Shown one piece after another: positions 16,684 through 24,930 of a stretch of 62,560 nt of DNA. Origin of the DNA: an uncultured Eubacteriales bacterium. Lineage in GTDB: Bacteria; Bacillota; Clostridia; Oscillospirales; Oscillospiraceae. Location of the stretch: positions 1-62,560 of the forward strand of contig URKW01000001.1 in NCBI GenBank assembly GCA_900548615.1, written 5' to 3'. The notes under the pieces are model-generated. The model saw nothing but the letters and a program-made list of their open reading frames with translations, was not told the origin of the DNA and ran no database searches. The number at the start of each line of letters is the position of its first letter. Within the stretch, counting starts at the first letter, position 1. The translations under genes and the position numbers were made by a program.

Positions 16684-17407
16684 GGTAATTGTAGTAGGTA
16701 TCGGGCCGGGCAGCTATGAGGATATGACCATTCGGGCGGATACCGCCCTGCGGGCGTGTGACGCCATCGTAGGCTACCCGGTGTATGTGGATCTGGTGCG
16801 GGATCGCTACCCCGGCAAGGAGCTTCACTCCACCCCCATGACACGGGAGGCCGAGCGCTGCCAGCTGGCGCTGGAGCTGGCGCGCAGCGGTAAGACCGTC
16901 GCCATGGTCTGCTCCGGTGACAGCGGCATCTACGGCATGGCGGCGCTGGTCTATGAGCTGCGGGGCGAGGCGCAGGAGCCTGAAATTCAGGTGGTACCTG
17001 GTCTGACGGCGGCTTGCAGCGCCGCAGCGGTGCTGGGTGCGCCGCTGACCCACGACTTTGCGGTCATCAGCCTCAGCGATCGGCTGACGCCGTGGGAAAC
17101 CATCGAAAAGCGGCTGGACTGCGCGGCGGCGGCGGATCTGACCATCGCCCTGTACAACCCCGCCAGCCACGGCAGACCCGACCACCTGAAGCGGGCCTGC
17201 GATATCCTGCTGCGCCGTCTGCCGGGAGAGCGGCTGTGCGGCATCGTGCGCAATATTGGCCGTGAGGGGCAGAGCAGCCGCATCCTGACGCTGGCAGAGC
17301 TGCGGGAGGCGGAGGTGGATATGTTCTGCACCGTGCTGATCGGCAGCACCGTCGTCAAAACGGTGGCCGGTCAACTGGTCACACCCAGAGGATACCGCAA
17401 TGTGTAA
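16676..17407 (+). CDS. cbiH: Cobalt-precorrin-3B C17-methyltransferase
   Basis: Methylates C17 with ring contraction. 243 residues with VVGIGPGSYEDMTIRADTAL, VGYPVYVDLV, MVCSGDSGIYGMAALVYEL, VPGLTAACSAAAVLGAPLTHDFAVISLSD (read in two parts) and LYNPASHGRPDHL. The start codon is TTG at 16676, placed five bases after GGGAGGT; no ATG or GTG fits better. The 8-base overlap with cbiG and the next gene indicates translational coupling. Confidence 0.94.
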   Translation: MGKVIVVGIGPGSYEDMTIRADTALRACDAIVGYPVYVDLVRDRYPGKELHSTPMTREAERCQLALELARSGKTVAMVCSGDSGIYGMAALVYELRGEAQEPEIQVVPGLTAACSAAAVLGAPLTHDFAVISLSDRLTPWETIEKRLDCAAAADLTIALYNPASHGRPDHLKRACDILLRRLPGERLCGIVRNIGREGQSSRILTLAELREAEVDMFCTVLIGSTVVKTVAGQLVTPRGYRNV

Positions 17408-19388
17408 TATCTGCGTGTTTGCCGGCACCACGGAGGGCCGGGAACTGGTGGAATTCCTGGCCGGACAGCCGGTGCAGGCTACGGTATGCGTGGCCACGGA
17501 GTATGGTGAAACGCTGCTGCCGGAGGCGGAAAACATTACGATTCTGGCGGGACGCATCCCGGTAGAGGACATCATCCGGATGCTGCAAAGGATGCGGTTC
17601 GATCTGGTCATCGACGCTACCCACCCCTATGCCACCTCCATCACCGAGAGCATCTGCACAGCCTGTCGGGAAACGGAGACGGAGTATCTGCGCCTGCTGC
17701 GGCAATCCTCCGAACAGACGGAGGATGTGGTCTGCGTGGAGAATGCGGCGGCGGCCGCCGCATTTCTGGAGAGTACGCGGGGCAATATCCTGCTGACCAC
17801 CGGCAGTAAGGAACTGGCGGCGTATAGCGGCATCCCCGATTTTACCCAGCGGGTATACGCCCGGGTGCTGCCCATGGATGCCTCGCTGGAGGCCTGCCGC
17901 GCAGCGGGGCTGAAGGCCGCCCATATCATCGCCATGCAGGGGCCTTTCTCCGAGGAGATGGATCTGGCTACACTGCGGTTTGCCGACGCCGCATGGATGG
18001 TGACCAAGGACGGCGGCGAAGCCGGCGGCTTTCCCGCTAAGGCATCCGCCGCCCGGAAGGCGGGCGCAGGTCTGGTGGTCATTGGCCGCCCGCCCCAGCG
18101 GGAGGGTCTTCCCTTTGCGGCGGTGCTGGATGTTCTGTGTAAGCGGTTCGGCTGCACCGTCCGGCCGCAGGTGCGGATCGTCGGCATCGGCCCCGGCAGC
18201 CGGGAGGCTATGACCCGTGAGGTCAGTGAAACCATTGAGGTGGCGGACTGTCTCATCGGCGCAAAACGGATGCTGGAGGCTGTGGCGCGGCCGGGACAGC
18301 ACACCTGCGACGCCATTGCGCCGCAGGATATTGCGGACTTTATCCGCACCCACTGGGAGTACCGCCGCTTCGCGGTGGTCATGTCCGGCGATACCGGCTT
18401 CTTCAGCGGCACGAAAAAGCTGCTGCCCCTGCTGGAGGGCTGCGACACGGCGGTGCTGCCGGGTTTGAGCTCGTTGTCCTATCTGTGCGCCCGGCTCCGG
18501 ACCTCCTATGAGGATGTCCGGGTGGTGAGTCTCCACGGGCGGCAGCACAACATTCTGCCGGAGGTGCGGGCAACCAGCCGTCTCTTTGCGCTGGTAGGCG
18601 GCGAGCGCGGCATCAACGACCTGTGCCGTACGCTGACAGAGGGTAATCTGGGCCACGTCTCTGTGTATGTGGGCCAGCGGCTGGGCTACCCGGATGAGCG
18701 CATCGTGCGCGGCACGGCGGCGGAGCTGACGGATGGTGTCTATGCCCCTCTAAGCGTGGCGCTTATCGAAAACCCCCATCCCGACGCGGTGGTCACACCG
18801 GGTCTGCCGGATGACGCCTTTCTCCGCAGTGCGGAGGGAATGCCCGTGGTTCCCATGACCAAAAGTGAGGTGCGGGCGGTGTGCCTTTCCAAGCTGCGGC
18901 TGACGGAGCGGAGCGTCTGCTGGGACATCGGCGCCGGTACCGGCTCAGTGTCGGTGGAAATGGCCTTACAGGCAAAGCAAGGGCTTGTCTGCGCCGTAGA
19001 GCGGCGAGAGGATGCCGCAGCGCTGCTGGGGCAAAACCGTAATCGGTTTGCATTGGAAAACTTACAGGTGGTCTGCGGCAGCGCGCCGGAGGCCTGCGTC
19101 GGCTTGCCAGCCCCCACTCACGCATTCATCGGCGGCAGTGCCGGCAATATGCACGAGATCGTGGCGCTGCTGCTGGCAAAAAATCCCCATGTCCGCATCG
19201 TGGCCACGGCCGTTTCGCTGGAGTCCGTGGCTGAGCTGACGGACTGCCTGACGGCGTTCCCCTTTGCGGAGACGGAGGTGGTGTCCCTGCAAGCGGCGCG
19301 GGACAGAAAAGCCGGAAGCTACCACCTGATGAGCGGACAGAATCCCATTTATATTTTTACGATGCAGGGCGGAGGAGAAACAGCATGA
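17400..19388 (+). CDS. cbiJ-cbiE-cbiT: CbiJ-CbiE-CbiT triple fusion
   Basis: One 662-residue protein with three consecutive pathway enzymes. Residues 1 to about 250: CbiJ, cobalt-precorrin-6A reductase (FAGTTEGRELVEFL, DATHPYATSITESI). About 258-465: CbiE, C5-methyltransferase (VRIVGIGPGSREAMTREV, VMSGDTGFFSGTKKL, VLPGLSSLSYLCARL). About 470-662: CbiT, C15-methyltransferase/decarboxylase (PMTKSEVRAVCLSKL, WDIGAGTGSVSVEMAL, THAFIGGSAGNM). The fusion would channel precorrin-6A to precorrin-8. CbiE-CbiT (CobL) fusions are well known; adding CbiJ is less common. Overlaps cbiH by 8 and cbiB by 4 bases. Confidence 0.94.
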   Translation: MCNICVFAGTTEGRELVEFLAGQPVQATVCVATEYGETLLPEAENITILAGRIPVEDIIRMLQRMRFDLVIDATHPYATSITESICTACRETETEYLRLLRQSSEQTEDVVCVENAAAAAAFLESTRGNILLTTGSKELAAYSGIPDFTQRVYARVLPMDASLEACRAAGLKAAHIIAMQGPFSEEMDLATLRFADAAWMVTKDGGEAGGFPAKASAARKAGAGLVVIGRPPQREGLPFAAVLDVLCKRFGCTVRPQVRIVGIGPGSREAMTREVSETIEVADCLIGAKRMLEAVARPGQHTCDAIAPQDIADFIRTHWEYRRFAVVMSGDTGFFSGTKKLLPLLEGCDTAVLPGLSSLSYLCARLRTSYEDVRVVSLHGRQHNILPEVRATSRLFALVGGERGINDLCRTLTEGNLGHVSVYVGQRLGYPDERIVRGTAAELTDGVYAPLSVALIENPHPDAVVTPGLPDDAFLRSAEGMPVVPMTKSEVRAVCLSKLRLTERSVCWDIGAGTGSVSVEMALQAKQGLVCAVERREDAAALLGQNRNRFALENLQVVCGSAPEACVGLPAPTHAFIGGSAGNMHEIVALLLAKNPHVRIVATAVSLESVAELTDCLTAFPFAETEVVSLQAARDRKAGSYHLMSGQNPIYIFTMQGGGETA

Positions 19389-20396
19389 TGTGGTCGCTTG
19401 CGGCACTTGTTATCGGCTTTTGCATAGACCTTCTGGTGGGCGACCCCCACGGCTTTCCCCATCCGGTAGTTCTGATTGGAAAATGTATCAGTGTGTTGGA
19501 GCGGGGGCTGCGGTGCATATGCCCCAAAACGCCCTCCGGCGAGCGGGCGGCGGGCGCCATCCTGTGGGGCGCGGTGGTCATCGTATCCACCGCCGTCCCG
19601 GCTCTGCTGCTGTGGCTGAGCGGTCTGCTCAGCCCGTGGCTGCGTCTGGCGCTGGAAAGCGTGATGTGCTGGCAGATCTTGGCCGTTAAGTCCCTGCGGG
19701 ACGAGAGCATGAAGGTCTATGACGCGCTGGAGAGCGGGGATTTGGCCGCCTCCCGCCATGCTGTTTCCATGATCGTGGGGCGGGATACCGACCGGCTGGA
19801 CGATGCCGCCGTGACCCGTGCCGCCGTGGAAACGGTGGCGGAGAACACCTCCGACGGCGTGGTGGCGCCGCTGCTGTTTCTGGGCCTCGGCGGGGGCGCG
19901 CGCGGGGGTTTTCGCAGCGCCAGACTTTCTGGCCATCGGCGGCGCGCCGCTGGGCTTTTTCTACAAGGCAGTGAACACCATGGACTCCATGCTGGGGTAT
20001 GTGGAGCCGCCCTATAAGAACATCGGTCTTGTACCCGCCAAGGCGGACGATGTGGTGAATTATATCCCGGCGCGGCTGTCCGCCCTGCTGATGCTGACGG
20101 CGGGCGGCCTGATGGGACTGGATACGGCGGCAGGCTGGCGGATCTTCCGCCGTGACCGCCGAAAGCACGCCAGTCCCAACTCGGCGCAGACGGAATCTGT
20201 CTGCGCCGGACTTCTGGGCCTGCGTCTGGCCGGGGATGCATGGTACCACGGTGTACTGCACAAAAAGGAGTATATCGGCGACGCATCGCGGGAGATCACC
20301 CACGAGGACATCCCCCGTGTGTGCCGCCTGATGACCGTCACAGCGATCCTCACCCTGCTTTTGAGCTGCGGGGTCAAGCTGTCCTTTGCGCTGTAA
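19385..20396 (+). pseudogene. cbiB: Adenosylcobinamide-phosphate synthase CbiB, frameshifted
   Basis: CbiB joins the aminopropanol arm to adenosylcobyric acid in the membrane. The first frame (19385 to about 19890) reads FCIDLLVGDPHGFPHPVVLI, then VETVAENTSDGVVAPLLFL. After this the match jumps to another frame: LAIGGAPLGFFYKAVNTMD, then GYVEPPYKNIGLVPAKADDV and ARLSALLMLTAG, ending at 20396. TTTCTGGGCCTCGGCGG (19877) and TTTCTGGCCATCGGCGG (19926) are near-copies 49 bp apart with G-runs between, so the shift is a 49-bp imperfect duplication or a one-base indel in a G-run. Removing one base restores a single 337-residue frame. Either a recent mutation, a sequencing error or, less likely, programmed frameshifting. 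Confidence 0.85.
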
Positions 20397-20407
20397 AGGA
20401 GACATAG

Positions 20408-21472
20408 ATGCTGTATCAAACAGAAAATCAACACGGCGGCGATGTATACGGCGGCGGTATCACGCTGGATTTTTCCGCCAACACCAACCCCCTTGGTACG
20501 CCTCCCGGCGTACTGGAGGCGGTGTGCCGGGCTCTGCCCCGGCTGCACCGCTACCCCGACCCCTACTGCCGCCGGCTGGTGCAGGCTATCGCGGGCCATG
20601 AGCAGGTGCCGGCGTCCTATATTCTCTGCGGAAACGGCGCGGCAGACCTGATCTACACATACTGCGCCGCCCTGCGGCCCCGGACGGCGGTAGAGCTGGC
20701 CCCCACCTTTGTGGAATATGGGGCGGGACTGGCGCAGGTGGGTTGCCGCGTAGAGCGGTATTTCCTGCATCAGGCGCAGAATTTCGATTTGGACGAGAGG
20801 TTTCTGTCCTTCTTAGAGGAAAAAAAACCGGAGGTGGTATTCCTCTGCAACCCCAACAACCCCACCGGGCGGCTGATCCCGCTCCCTCTGCTGGAGCAGA
20901 TCCTGCAATACTGCGCGGCACAAGGGGCGCGGCTGTTTCTGGATGAGTGCTTTCTCGATCTCACGGAGGACGGCGTCAGCGCCAAGTCCCTTCTGGCAGC
21001 GCACCCGGAGCTGCTGATCCTGAAGGCATTCACCAAGAGCTACGGCATGGCGGGCATCCGGCTGGGGTACTGCCTGTGCGCCGACAATGCGTTACTGCGC
21101 CGCATGGCGGCCGCGTCCCCGCCGTGGAACGTATCCACCCTGGCCCAGAGTGCCGGTGTGGCGGCACTGGCGGAGCGGGACTTCCTGCAAAGGACGCTGT
21201 CCCTCGTCCGCACGGAGCGGCGGTGGCTCACGGATAACCTGACGGCGCTGGGCTTCTGGGTATGCCCGTCCCATGCCAATTACCTGCTGTTCCGCGGGCC
21301 GCTGGGGCTGCGGGAGGGCCTGCTGCAGCAGGGTATCGCCATCCGTGGCTGTGGGAATTACAACGGGCTGGGCGACGGGTGGTATCGCATTGCGGTGAGG
21401 CCTCACGGGGAAAATGAAGCATTGATAACGGCCATCCGGCAATTCTGCAAGGAGAAATCACTATGGCAATGA
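20408..21472 (+). CDS. cobD: Threonine-phosphate decarboxylase (aminotransferase fold)
   Basis: PLP enzyme making (R)-1-amino-2-propanol phosphate, the CbiB co-substrate. 354 residues. HGGDVYG and LDFSANTNPLGTPPGV open the protein as in CobD; the cofactor sites follow in order: GNGAADLIY, FLCNPNNPTGRLIP, FLDECFLDL, and the PLP lysine in ILKAFTKSYGMAGIRLGY. It resembles histidinol-phosphate aminotransferase, from which it is told apart by the N-terminal HGGD and the operon context. Overlaps cobQ by 10 bases. Confidence 0.92.
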   Translation: MLYQTENQHGGDVYGGGITLDFSANTNPLGTPPGVLEAVCRALPRLHRYPDPYCRRLVQAIAGHEQVPASYILCGNGAADLIYTYCAALRPRTAVELAPTFVEYGAGLAQVGCRVERYFLHQAQNFDLDERFLSFLEEKKPEVVFLCNPNNPTGRLIPLPLLEQILQYCAAQGARLFLDECFLDLTEDGVSAKSLLAAHPELLILKAFTKSYGMAGIRLGYCLCADNALLRRMAAASPPWNVSTLAQSAGVAALAERDFLQRTLSLVRTERRWLTDNLTALGFWVCPSHANYLLFRGPLGLREGLLQQGIAIRGCGNYNGLGDGWYRIAVRPHGENEALITAIRQFCKEKSLWQ

Positions 21473-22926
21473 ATATTATGATTCAGGGGACCATGTCCAA
21501 TGCGGGAAAGAGCCTGCTGGCGGCGGGACTCTGCCGCGTTTTGAAGCAGGACGGCTACCGCGTGGCACCGTTCAAGAGCCAGAACATGGCGCTGAACTCC
21601 TTCATCACTAAGGACGGCGGCGAGATGGGCCGGGCGCAGGTGGTGCAGGCAGAGGCCGCCGGGATCGAGCCGGATACGCGCATGAATCCCATCCTGCTCA
21701 AGCCCACCACCGACGTGGGCAGTCAGGTCATCGTCAACGGACAGGTGCGGGGCAATATGCAGGCCATGGAGTACTTCCGCCGCAAGCGGGACTACATCCC
21801 CGCTGTGCTGGAGGCCTACAACAGTCTGAACTCAGAGTATGACGTGATCGTCATTGAGGGGGCAGGCAGCCCCGCGGAGATCAACCTCAAGCAGGATGAT
21901 ATCGTCAATATGGGCCTTGCCAAGCTGGTGGACGCGCCGGTGCTGCTGGTGGGCGACATCGACCGGGGCGGCGTGTTTGCCCAGCTCTACGGCACGGTGG
22001 CGCTGCTGGAGGAGGACGAGCGCCGCCGCATCAAGGGCGTGGTGGTCAACAAATTCCGGGGCGACCGGGCCATTCTGGAGCCGGGACTGAAGACGCTGGA
22101 GCAGCTGTGCGGCATCCCGGTGGCGGGGGTCATCCCCTACGCCCATATAGACATCGACGATGAAGACAGCCTGACCGAGCGGTTTGACCGCTCCAAAGAG
22201 CGAAAGCTCCTGGATATCGCGGTAATCCGTGTGCCGCGCATCTCCAATTTCACGGATTTCAGCCCCTTCGAACATTACGGAAACGTGTCGCTGCGCTATG
22301 TGGATCAGGTGAGTGACCTGCACCAGCCGGACATGATCCTGCTGCCGGGTACCAAGAGCACCATTGCCGATCTGCGCTGGCTGCGGCAGTCCGGTCTGGA
22401 GGCGGCCATTTTGAAGGCGGTTGACGCCGGCACGCTGGTTTTCGGCATCTGCGGCGGCTATCAGATGCTGGGGCGCACCGTGTCCGACCCGGAGCAGGTG
22501 GAGGCCGCCGGTGTCACGGAGATCAACGGTTTGGGCCTGCTGGAGATGGACACCGAATTCCGGGGTGAAAAGGTGCAGACCCAGACGCAAGGCGTCTTTC
22601 ACGGTGTGGAGGGAATGCTTTCCGGCCTGAACGGACTCGCCTACGAGGGGTACGAGATCCACATGGGCCGCAGTCAGCAGCAGATGCCCGCCCTCACCGG
22701 CAGCAGAAACGTATACGGCAGCTATGTCCACGGCATTTTTGACGCGCCGGGCATCACGGATACGATCCTGAAAGCACTGTGCGCCAGAAAGGGCGTGTCT
22801 TTTGACGCGCTGGCAACCTTTGACGCCTGCGGCTACAAGGAACGGCAGTACGACCTGCTGGCGGACGTGGTACGCGGCGGACTGGATATGTCCTTTGTCT
22901 ACCGGGTGCTGCGCCGGGAAGTATAA
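21463..22926 (+). CDS. cobQ: Adenosylcobyric acid synthase
   Basis: Amidates the b, d, e and g side chains of adenosylcobyrinate a,c-diamide using glutamine and ATP (also named CbiP). 487 residues: N-terminal ATPase domain with MIQGTMSNAGKSLLAAGLCR, PFKSQNMALNSFIT, GAGSPAEINL and GDIDRGGVFAQLYGTV; C-terminal glutaminase-type domain with LPGTKSTIADLRWL, the Cys nucleophile in FGICGGYQMLG, and YVHGIFD with the His. Complete and of family length. The ATG at 21463 follows AAGGAG inside cobD. Confidence 0.95.
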   Translation: MAMNIMIQGTMSNAGKSLLAAGLCRVLKQDGYRVAPFKSQNMALNSFITKDGGEMGRAQVVQAEAAGIEPDTRMNPILLKPTTDVGSQVIVNGQVRGNMQAMEYFRRKRDYIPAVLEAYNSLNSEYDVIVIEGAGSPAEINLKQDDIVNMGLAKLVDAPVLLVGDIDRGGVFAQLYGTVALLEEDERRRIKGVVVNKFRGDRAILEPGLKTLEQLCGIPVAGVIPYAHIDIDDEDSLTERFDRSKERKLLDIAVIRVPRISNFTDFSPFEHYGNVSLRYVDQVSDLHQPDMILLPGTKSTIADLRWLRQSGLEAAILKAVDAGTLVFGICGGYQMLGRTVSDPEQVEAAGVTEINGLGLLEMDTEFRGEKVQTQTQGVFHGVEGMLSGLNGLAYEGYEIHMGRSQQQMPALTGSRNVYGSYVHGIFDAPGITDTILKALCARKGVSFDALATFDACGYKERQYDLLADVVRGGLDMSFVYRVLRREV

Positions 22927-22961
22927 CGAAACAAGTTCCGATGGAAAAAGGGGGGAGAGAC

Positions 22962-23870
22962 TTGAGCAGGATATTATGCGTGATTGACGGCATGACGGAT
23001 CCCCACTTTCAGGTGGAGCGATATGGCCATCTGGCGTCCATGGGTTCGGTGCGGTATGTGGATACCTGCGGCGGCTTCCCACCGGAAACACTGCACTGCG
23101 TACTGCGCCTGTTGGGGGTAACGGATCTGCCGGTACATCTCCGAGGCTATGTAGAGGCGCTGGGGGCCGGAATCCCCGTCCGGCCCGATGACCTGCTACT
23201 GCGGGGCAGCTGCTACACGCTGGATGGAGAGGGCTGCTGTACCATGCCTTGCTGTGCCCCGGCAAAGGTAGAGGATCCTGCATTTACCTATTACCGGCTG
23301 GGCGGCTATCAGGCACTGCTGGTATTTCCCCACATGGCGCATACTGTGAATAACATTGTAACGCAGATTCCTTCCGGCGGGCAGCGGGCACTGTGCCCGC
23401 AGGGAAGCTTGGTACTGCGCCATGCCTTTGAAAGACTGCTGACGAAAGAACGATGTATGCTTCTGTGGGGGCAGTCTGTTCCGGTAGCACTGCCGCCATT
23501 TCCCCAGAAGAGCGCCGTGATCTGCGGCAAGGAGTTGGTAAAGGGGATTGCCCGGCTGCTGCACATGGAGCTTTTCACGGTAAAGGGGGCTACTGGCGAT
23601 GTGGATACGGATCTGGACGCCAAGACAGAGGCAGCCCTGCGAGCGGCGGAACGCTGCCCCTTTGTGCTACTGCATATCAACGGGGCGGATGAAGCGGCCC
23701 ATCGCCACGATTCGGCGGAAAAGGAGACTTTCCTGCGCCGGGTCGATGATCGGGTGCTCTCCCGGCTGTTGGCGTCTGAGCATGAGATTATGGTGGCCTC
23801 CGACCACGGAGCTGATCCAGAAAGCGGAGCCCATCTGGGTGGCCCACAGCCTTTTTTTACCAGCCGTTAA
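22962..23870 (+). CDS. Phosphoglycerate-mutase/alkaline-phosphatase superfamily protein, candidate alpha-ribazole phosphatase
   Basis: About 302 residues and the last gene of the operon. It resembles archaeal-type cofactor-independent phosphoglycerate mutase (ApgM): ILCVIDGMTD at the N-terminus, LRLLGVTDLP, GYVEALGAGIPVRPDD, then metal-site motifs NGADEAAHRHD, RRVDDRVL, VASDHGAD and a late His in AHLGGPQPFF. The position of the catalytic Ser in ApgM seems to hold Thr (FPPETLHC). A TTG at 22962 has GGGGGAG upstream and is preferred; an ATG at 22941 lacks a site. A glycolytic role in this operon would be odd. Dephosphorylating a nucleotide-loop intermediate, as CobC or CobZ do, is plausible but unproven. 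Confidence 0.7.
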   Translation: MSRILCVIDGMTDPHFQVERYGHLASMGSVRYVDTCGGFPPETLHCVLRLLGVTDLPVHLRGYVEALGAGIPVRPDDLLLRGSCYTLDGEGCCTMPCCAPAKVEDPAFTYYRLGGYQALLVFPHMAHTVNNIVTQIPSGGQRALCPQGSLVLRHAFERLLTKERCMLLWGQSVPVALPPFPQKSAVICGKELVKGIARLLHMELFTVKGATGDVDTDLDAKTEAALRAAERCPFVLLHINGADEAAHRHDSAEKETFLRRVDDRVLSRLLASEHEIMVASDHGADPESGAHLGGPQPFFTSR

Positions 23871-23963
23871 ATGGTAATAGTCAAAATATGAAGACTGCAT
23901 AACGGCGTCAAGGCTTAAAATCAAAACCTCAGGCTTATCCGTAATCTCATTAAGATAAGCAAA

Positions 23964-24000
23964 AATCCAGACCGCCCATAGGGCGGTCTGGATTATTTTT
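23964..24000 (+). terminator. Terminator of the cobalamin operon
   Basis: AATCCAGACCGCCC, ATAG-type loop, GGGCGGTCTGGATT, then ATTTTT. It lies 93 bases after the last operon gene. Confidence 0.85.
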
Positions 24001-24081
24001 GCAAAAAAATCAAAAAAACACTTGACAATTTGAAAAAATCGGAAGCTTCGCCTTGAGAGGAATTTCAAGGAGACCACGCCG

Positions 24082-24403
24082 ATGAGAAACTACCCGAACA
24101 CCCTGAAAAGAAAGCTTCTGGATACCATATCCGGAAAACAAGCAGCTGTATAGCGAATTGTATCCTGATGAAGCCAAGCAGATGGAAGGATACACCGAAA
24201 ACATCGGAGTCCTTCTAAAGCGGGAACTCGGAATAGACAGTATAACAACCATTGATAGAAACGCTGAAAATGCGAGAAACTACAACATTGATGTAGTGGG
24301 TATGACTGACTACATCGAAAACAAATGTGGCTGGCGTCGCAACGTGATATATTATGACGCAGAAATTATCAACCAAATCAATATTCTGAGGAAAAGATAT
24401 TAA
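24082..24403 (+). pseudogene. Broken short gene; start resembles IS4-type transposase N-terminus
   Basis: ATG at 24082 after AAGGAG opens MRNYPNTLKRKLLDTIS and stops at TAG near 24151. A second frame overlaps and runs from about 24158 as YPDEAKQMEGYTENIG to DAEIINQINILRKRY at 24403. The first peptide looks like the start of IS4/IS1634-family transposases; the second I do not recognise. The good ribosome site and the frame change suggest a decayed fusion of two pieces. Confidence 0.4.
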
Positions 24404-24675
24404 GGGATTGAAGGTTCCTCCTTGATATGAATGGGTACACCATAAAAGCATCCACAGCTTTTTGGTAAGGATGAGGTCGACTGCCCACCGCATTTCCTAA
24501 GCTAAAGGCACAGGTACATTCCGCGCGGCCACAAAAATTAGCCTTATTTTTAGCCTTATAACATCAGAATACAATAATACAGCCCGGCAGCATTTAACAG
24601 CATGATTCCCCGCAAGTCCTGTATTTCCAACACTTCCCGGCATCAGTCAACACAATGCAAAATCGCCCCGCGGCG
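24404..24675. other. Non-coding right end of the island
   Basis: No gene is visible. It contains the 22-bp repeat at 24538-24559 and otherwise mixed, fairly AT-rich sequence leading to the right 25-bp repeat. Confidence 0.5.
24538..24559 (+). repeat. 22-bp direct repeat inside right end (possible integrase arm site)
   Basis: Exact copy of 1616-1637 in the same orientation, made of two tandem TTAGCCTTAT-type units. It lies 117 bp left of the right 25-bp repeat, again on the inner side. Confidence 0.6.
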
Positions 24676-24700
24676 ATTCAAATCCGGGTGTCACCTCCAA
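24676..24700 (+). repeat. Putative attachment site (right), tRNA-Cys 3'-end fragment
   Basis: Identical to 1535-1559, including T-loop TTCAAAT and the ending CCTCCA. A terminator follows after 2 bases (24703-24740). The preceding bases do not pair as a T-stem, so this too is a 3' fragment and not an active tRNA gene. Confidence 0.7.
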
Positions 24701-24702
24701 CC

Positions 24703-24740
24703 AAAAACCTCGTAACCATGCCGGTTACGAGGTTTTTCTT
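24703..24740 (+). terminator. Intrinsic terminator after the right repeat
   Basis: AAAACCTCGTAACC, ATG loop, CCGGTTACGAGGTTTTTC. It occupies the place of a tRNA terminator right after the CCA. Confidence 0.75.
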
Positions 24741-24892
24741 ATGCCCGTCGATCATGTGACCCGCGAGGCAGCATGCTCCTCCTGCTGAATCTTCTGGTCG
24801 GTCATTCTCCGCCCTTTTTCCCTGCCACCGTCTTGATATCAGACCCCAGACGCACAAAGCGAAGCGCATTCTTATTAGGAGTACCGCTCTCA
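24741..24892. other. Gene-fragment debris right of the island
   Basis: The minus strand holds what looks like two gene ends in an operon-like ATGA overlap: a frame ending SDIKTVAGKKGGE and a 17-residue frame starting MTDQKIQQEEHAAS that stops at once. Neither is identifiable. Probably leftovers of older insertions at the same site. Confidence 0.3.
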
Positions 24893-24895
24893 ACC

Positions 24896-24930
24896 CTCCC
24901 GAAACACCTGTGTTCCGGGAGGGTTTTCAT
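24896..24930 (+). terminator. Intrinsic terminator resembling the one at 1566
   Basis: CTCCCGAAACACCTGTGTTC, then CGGGAGGGTTTTC. Near-identical arms to the terminator just inside the left repeat suggest a common ancestral tRNA-flank. The bases from here to 25124 hold no other gene. Confidence 0.65.

Larger units (their letters stand above)
1535..24700. mobile_element. Putative integrative island carrying the cobalamin operon
   Basis: Limits are the two 25-bp tRNA-Cys-like direct repeats. Inside each lies a 22-bp direct repeat in the expected arm-site position. int, an excisionase-like gene and a second tyrosine recombinase sit at the left end. Cargo is the 18-kb cobalamin operon (5663-24000). 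No conjugation, replication or relaxase gene is intact, so the element is at best mobilisable or is decayed. Base composition of the cargo resembles the flanks, so transfer, if it happened, was from a similar genome or is old. What is seen: repeats and recombinases. What is inferred: that they delimit one unit. Confidence 0.55.

Noticed and set aside
20408..21472. Histidinol-phosphate aminotransferase (hisC)
   Set aside because: Fold is shared, but the HGGD start and the position between cbiB and cobQ favour CobD.
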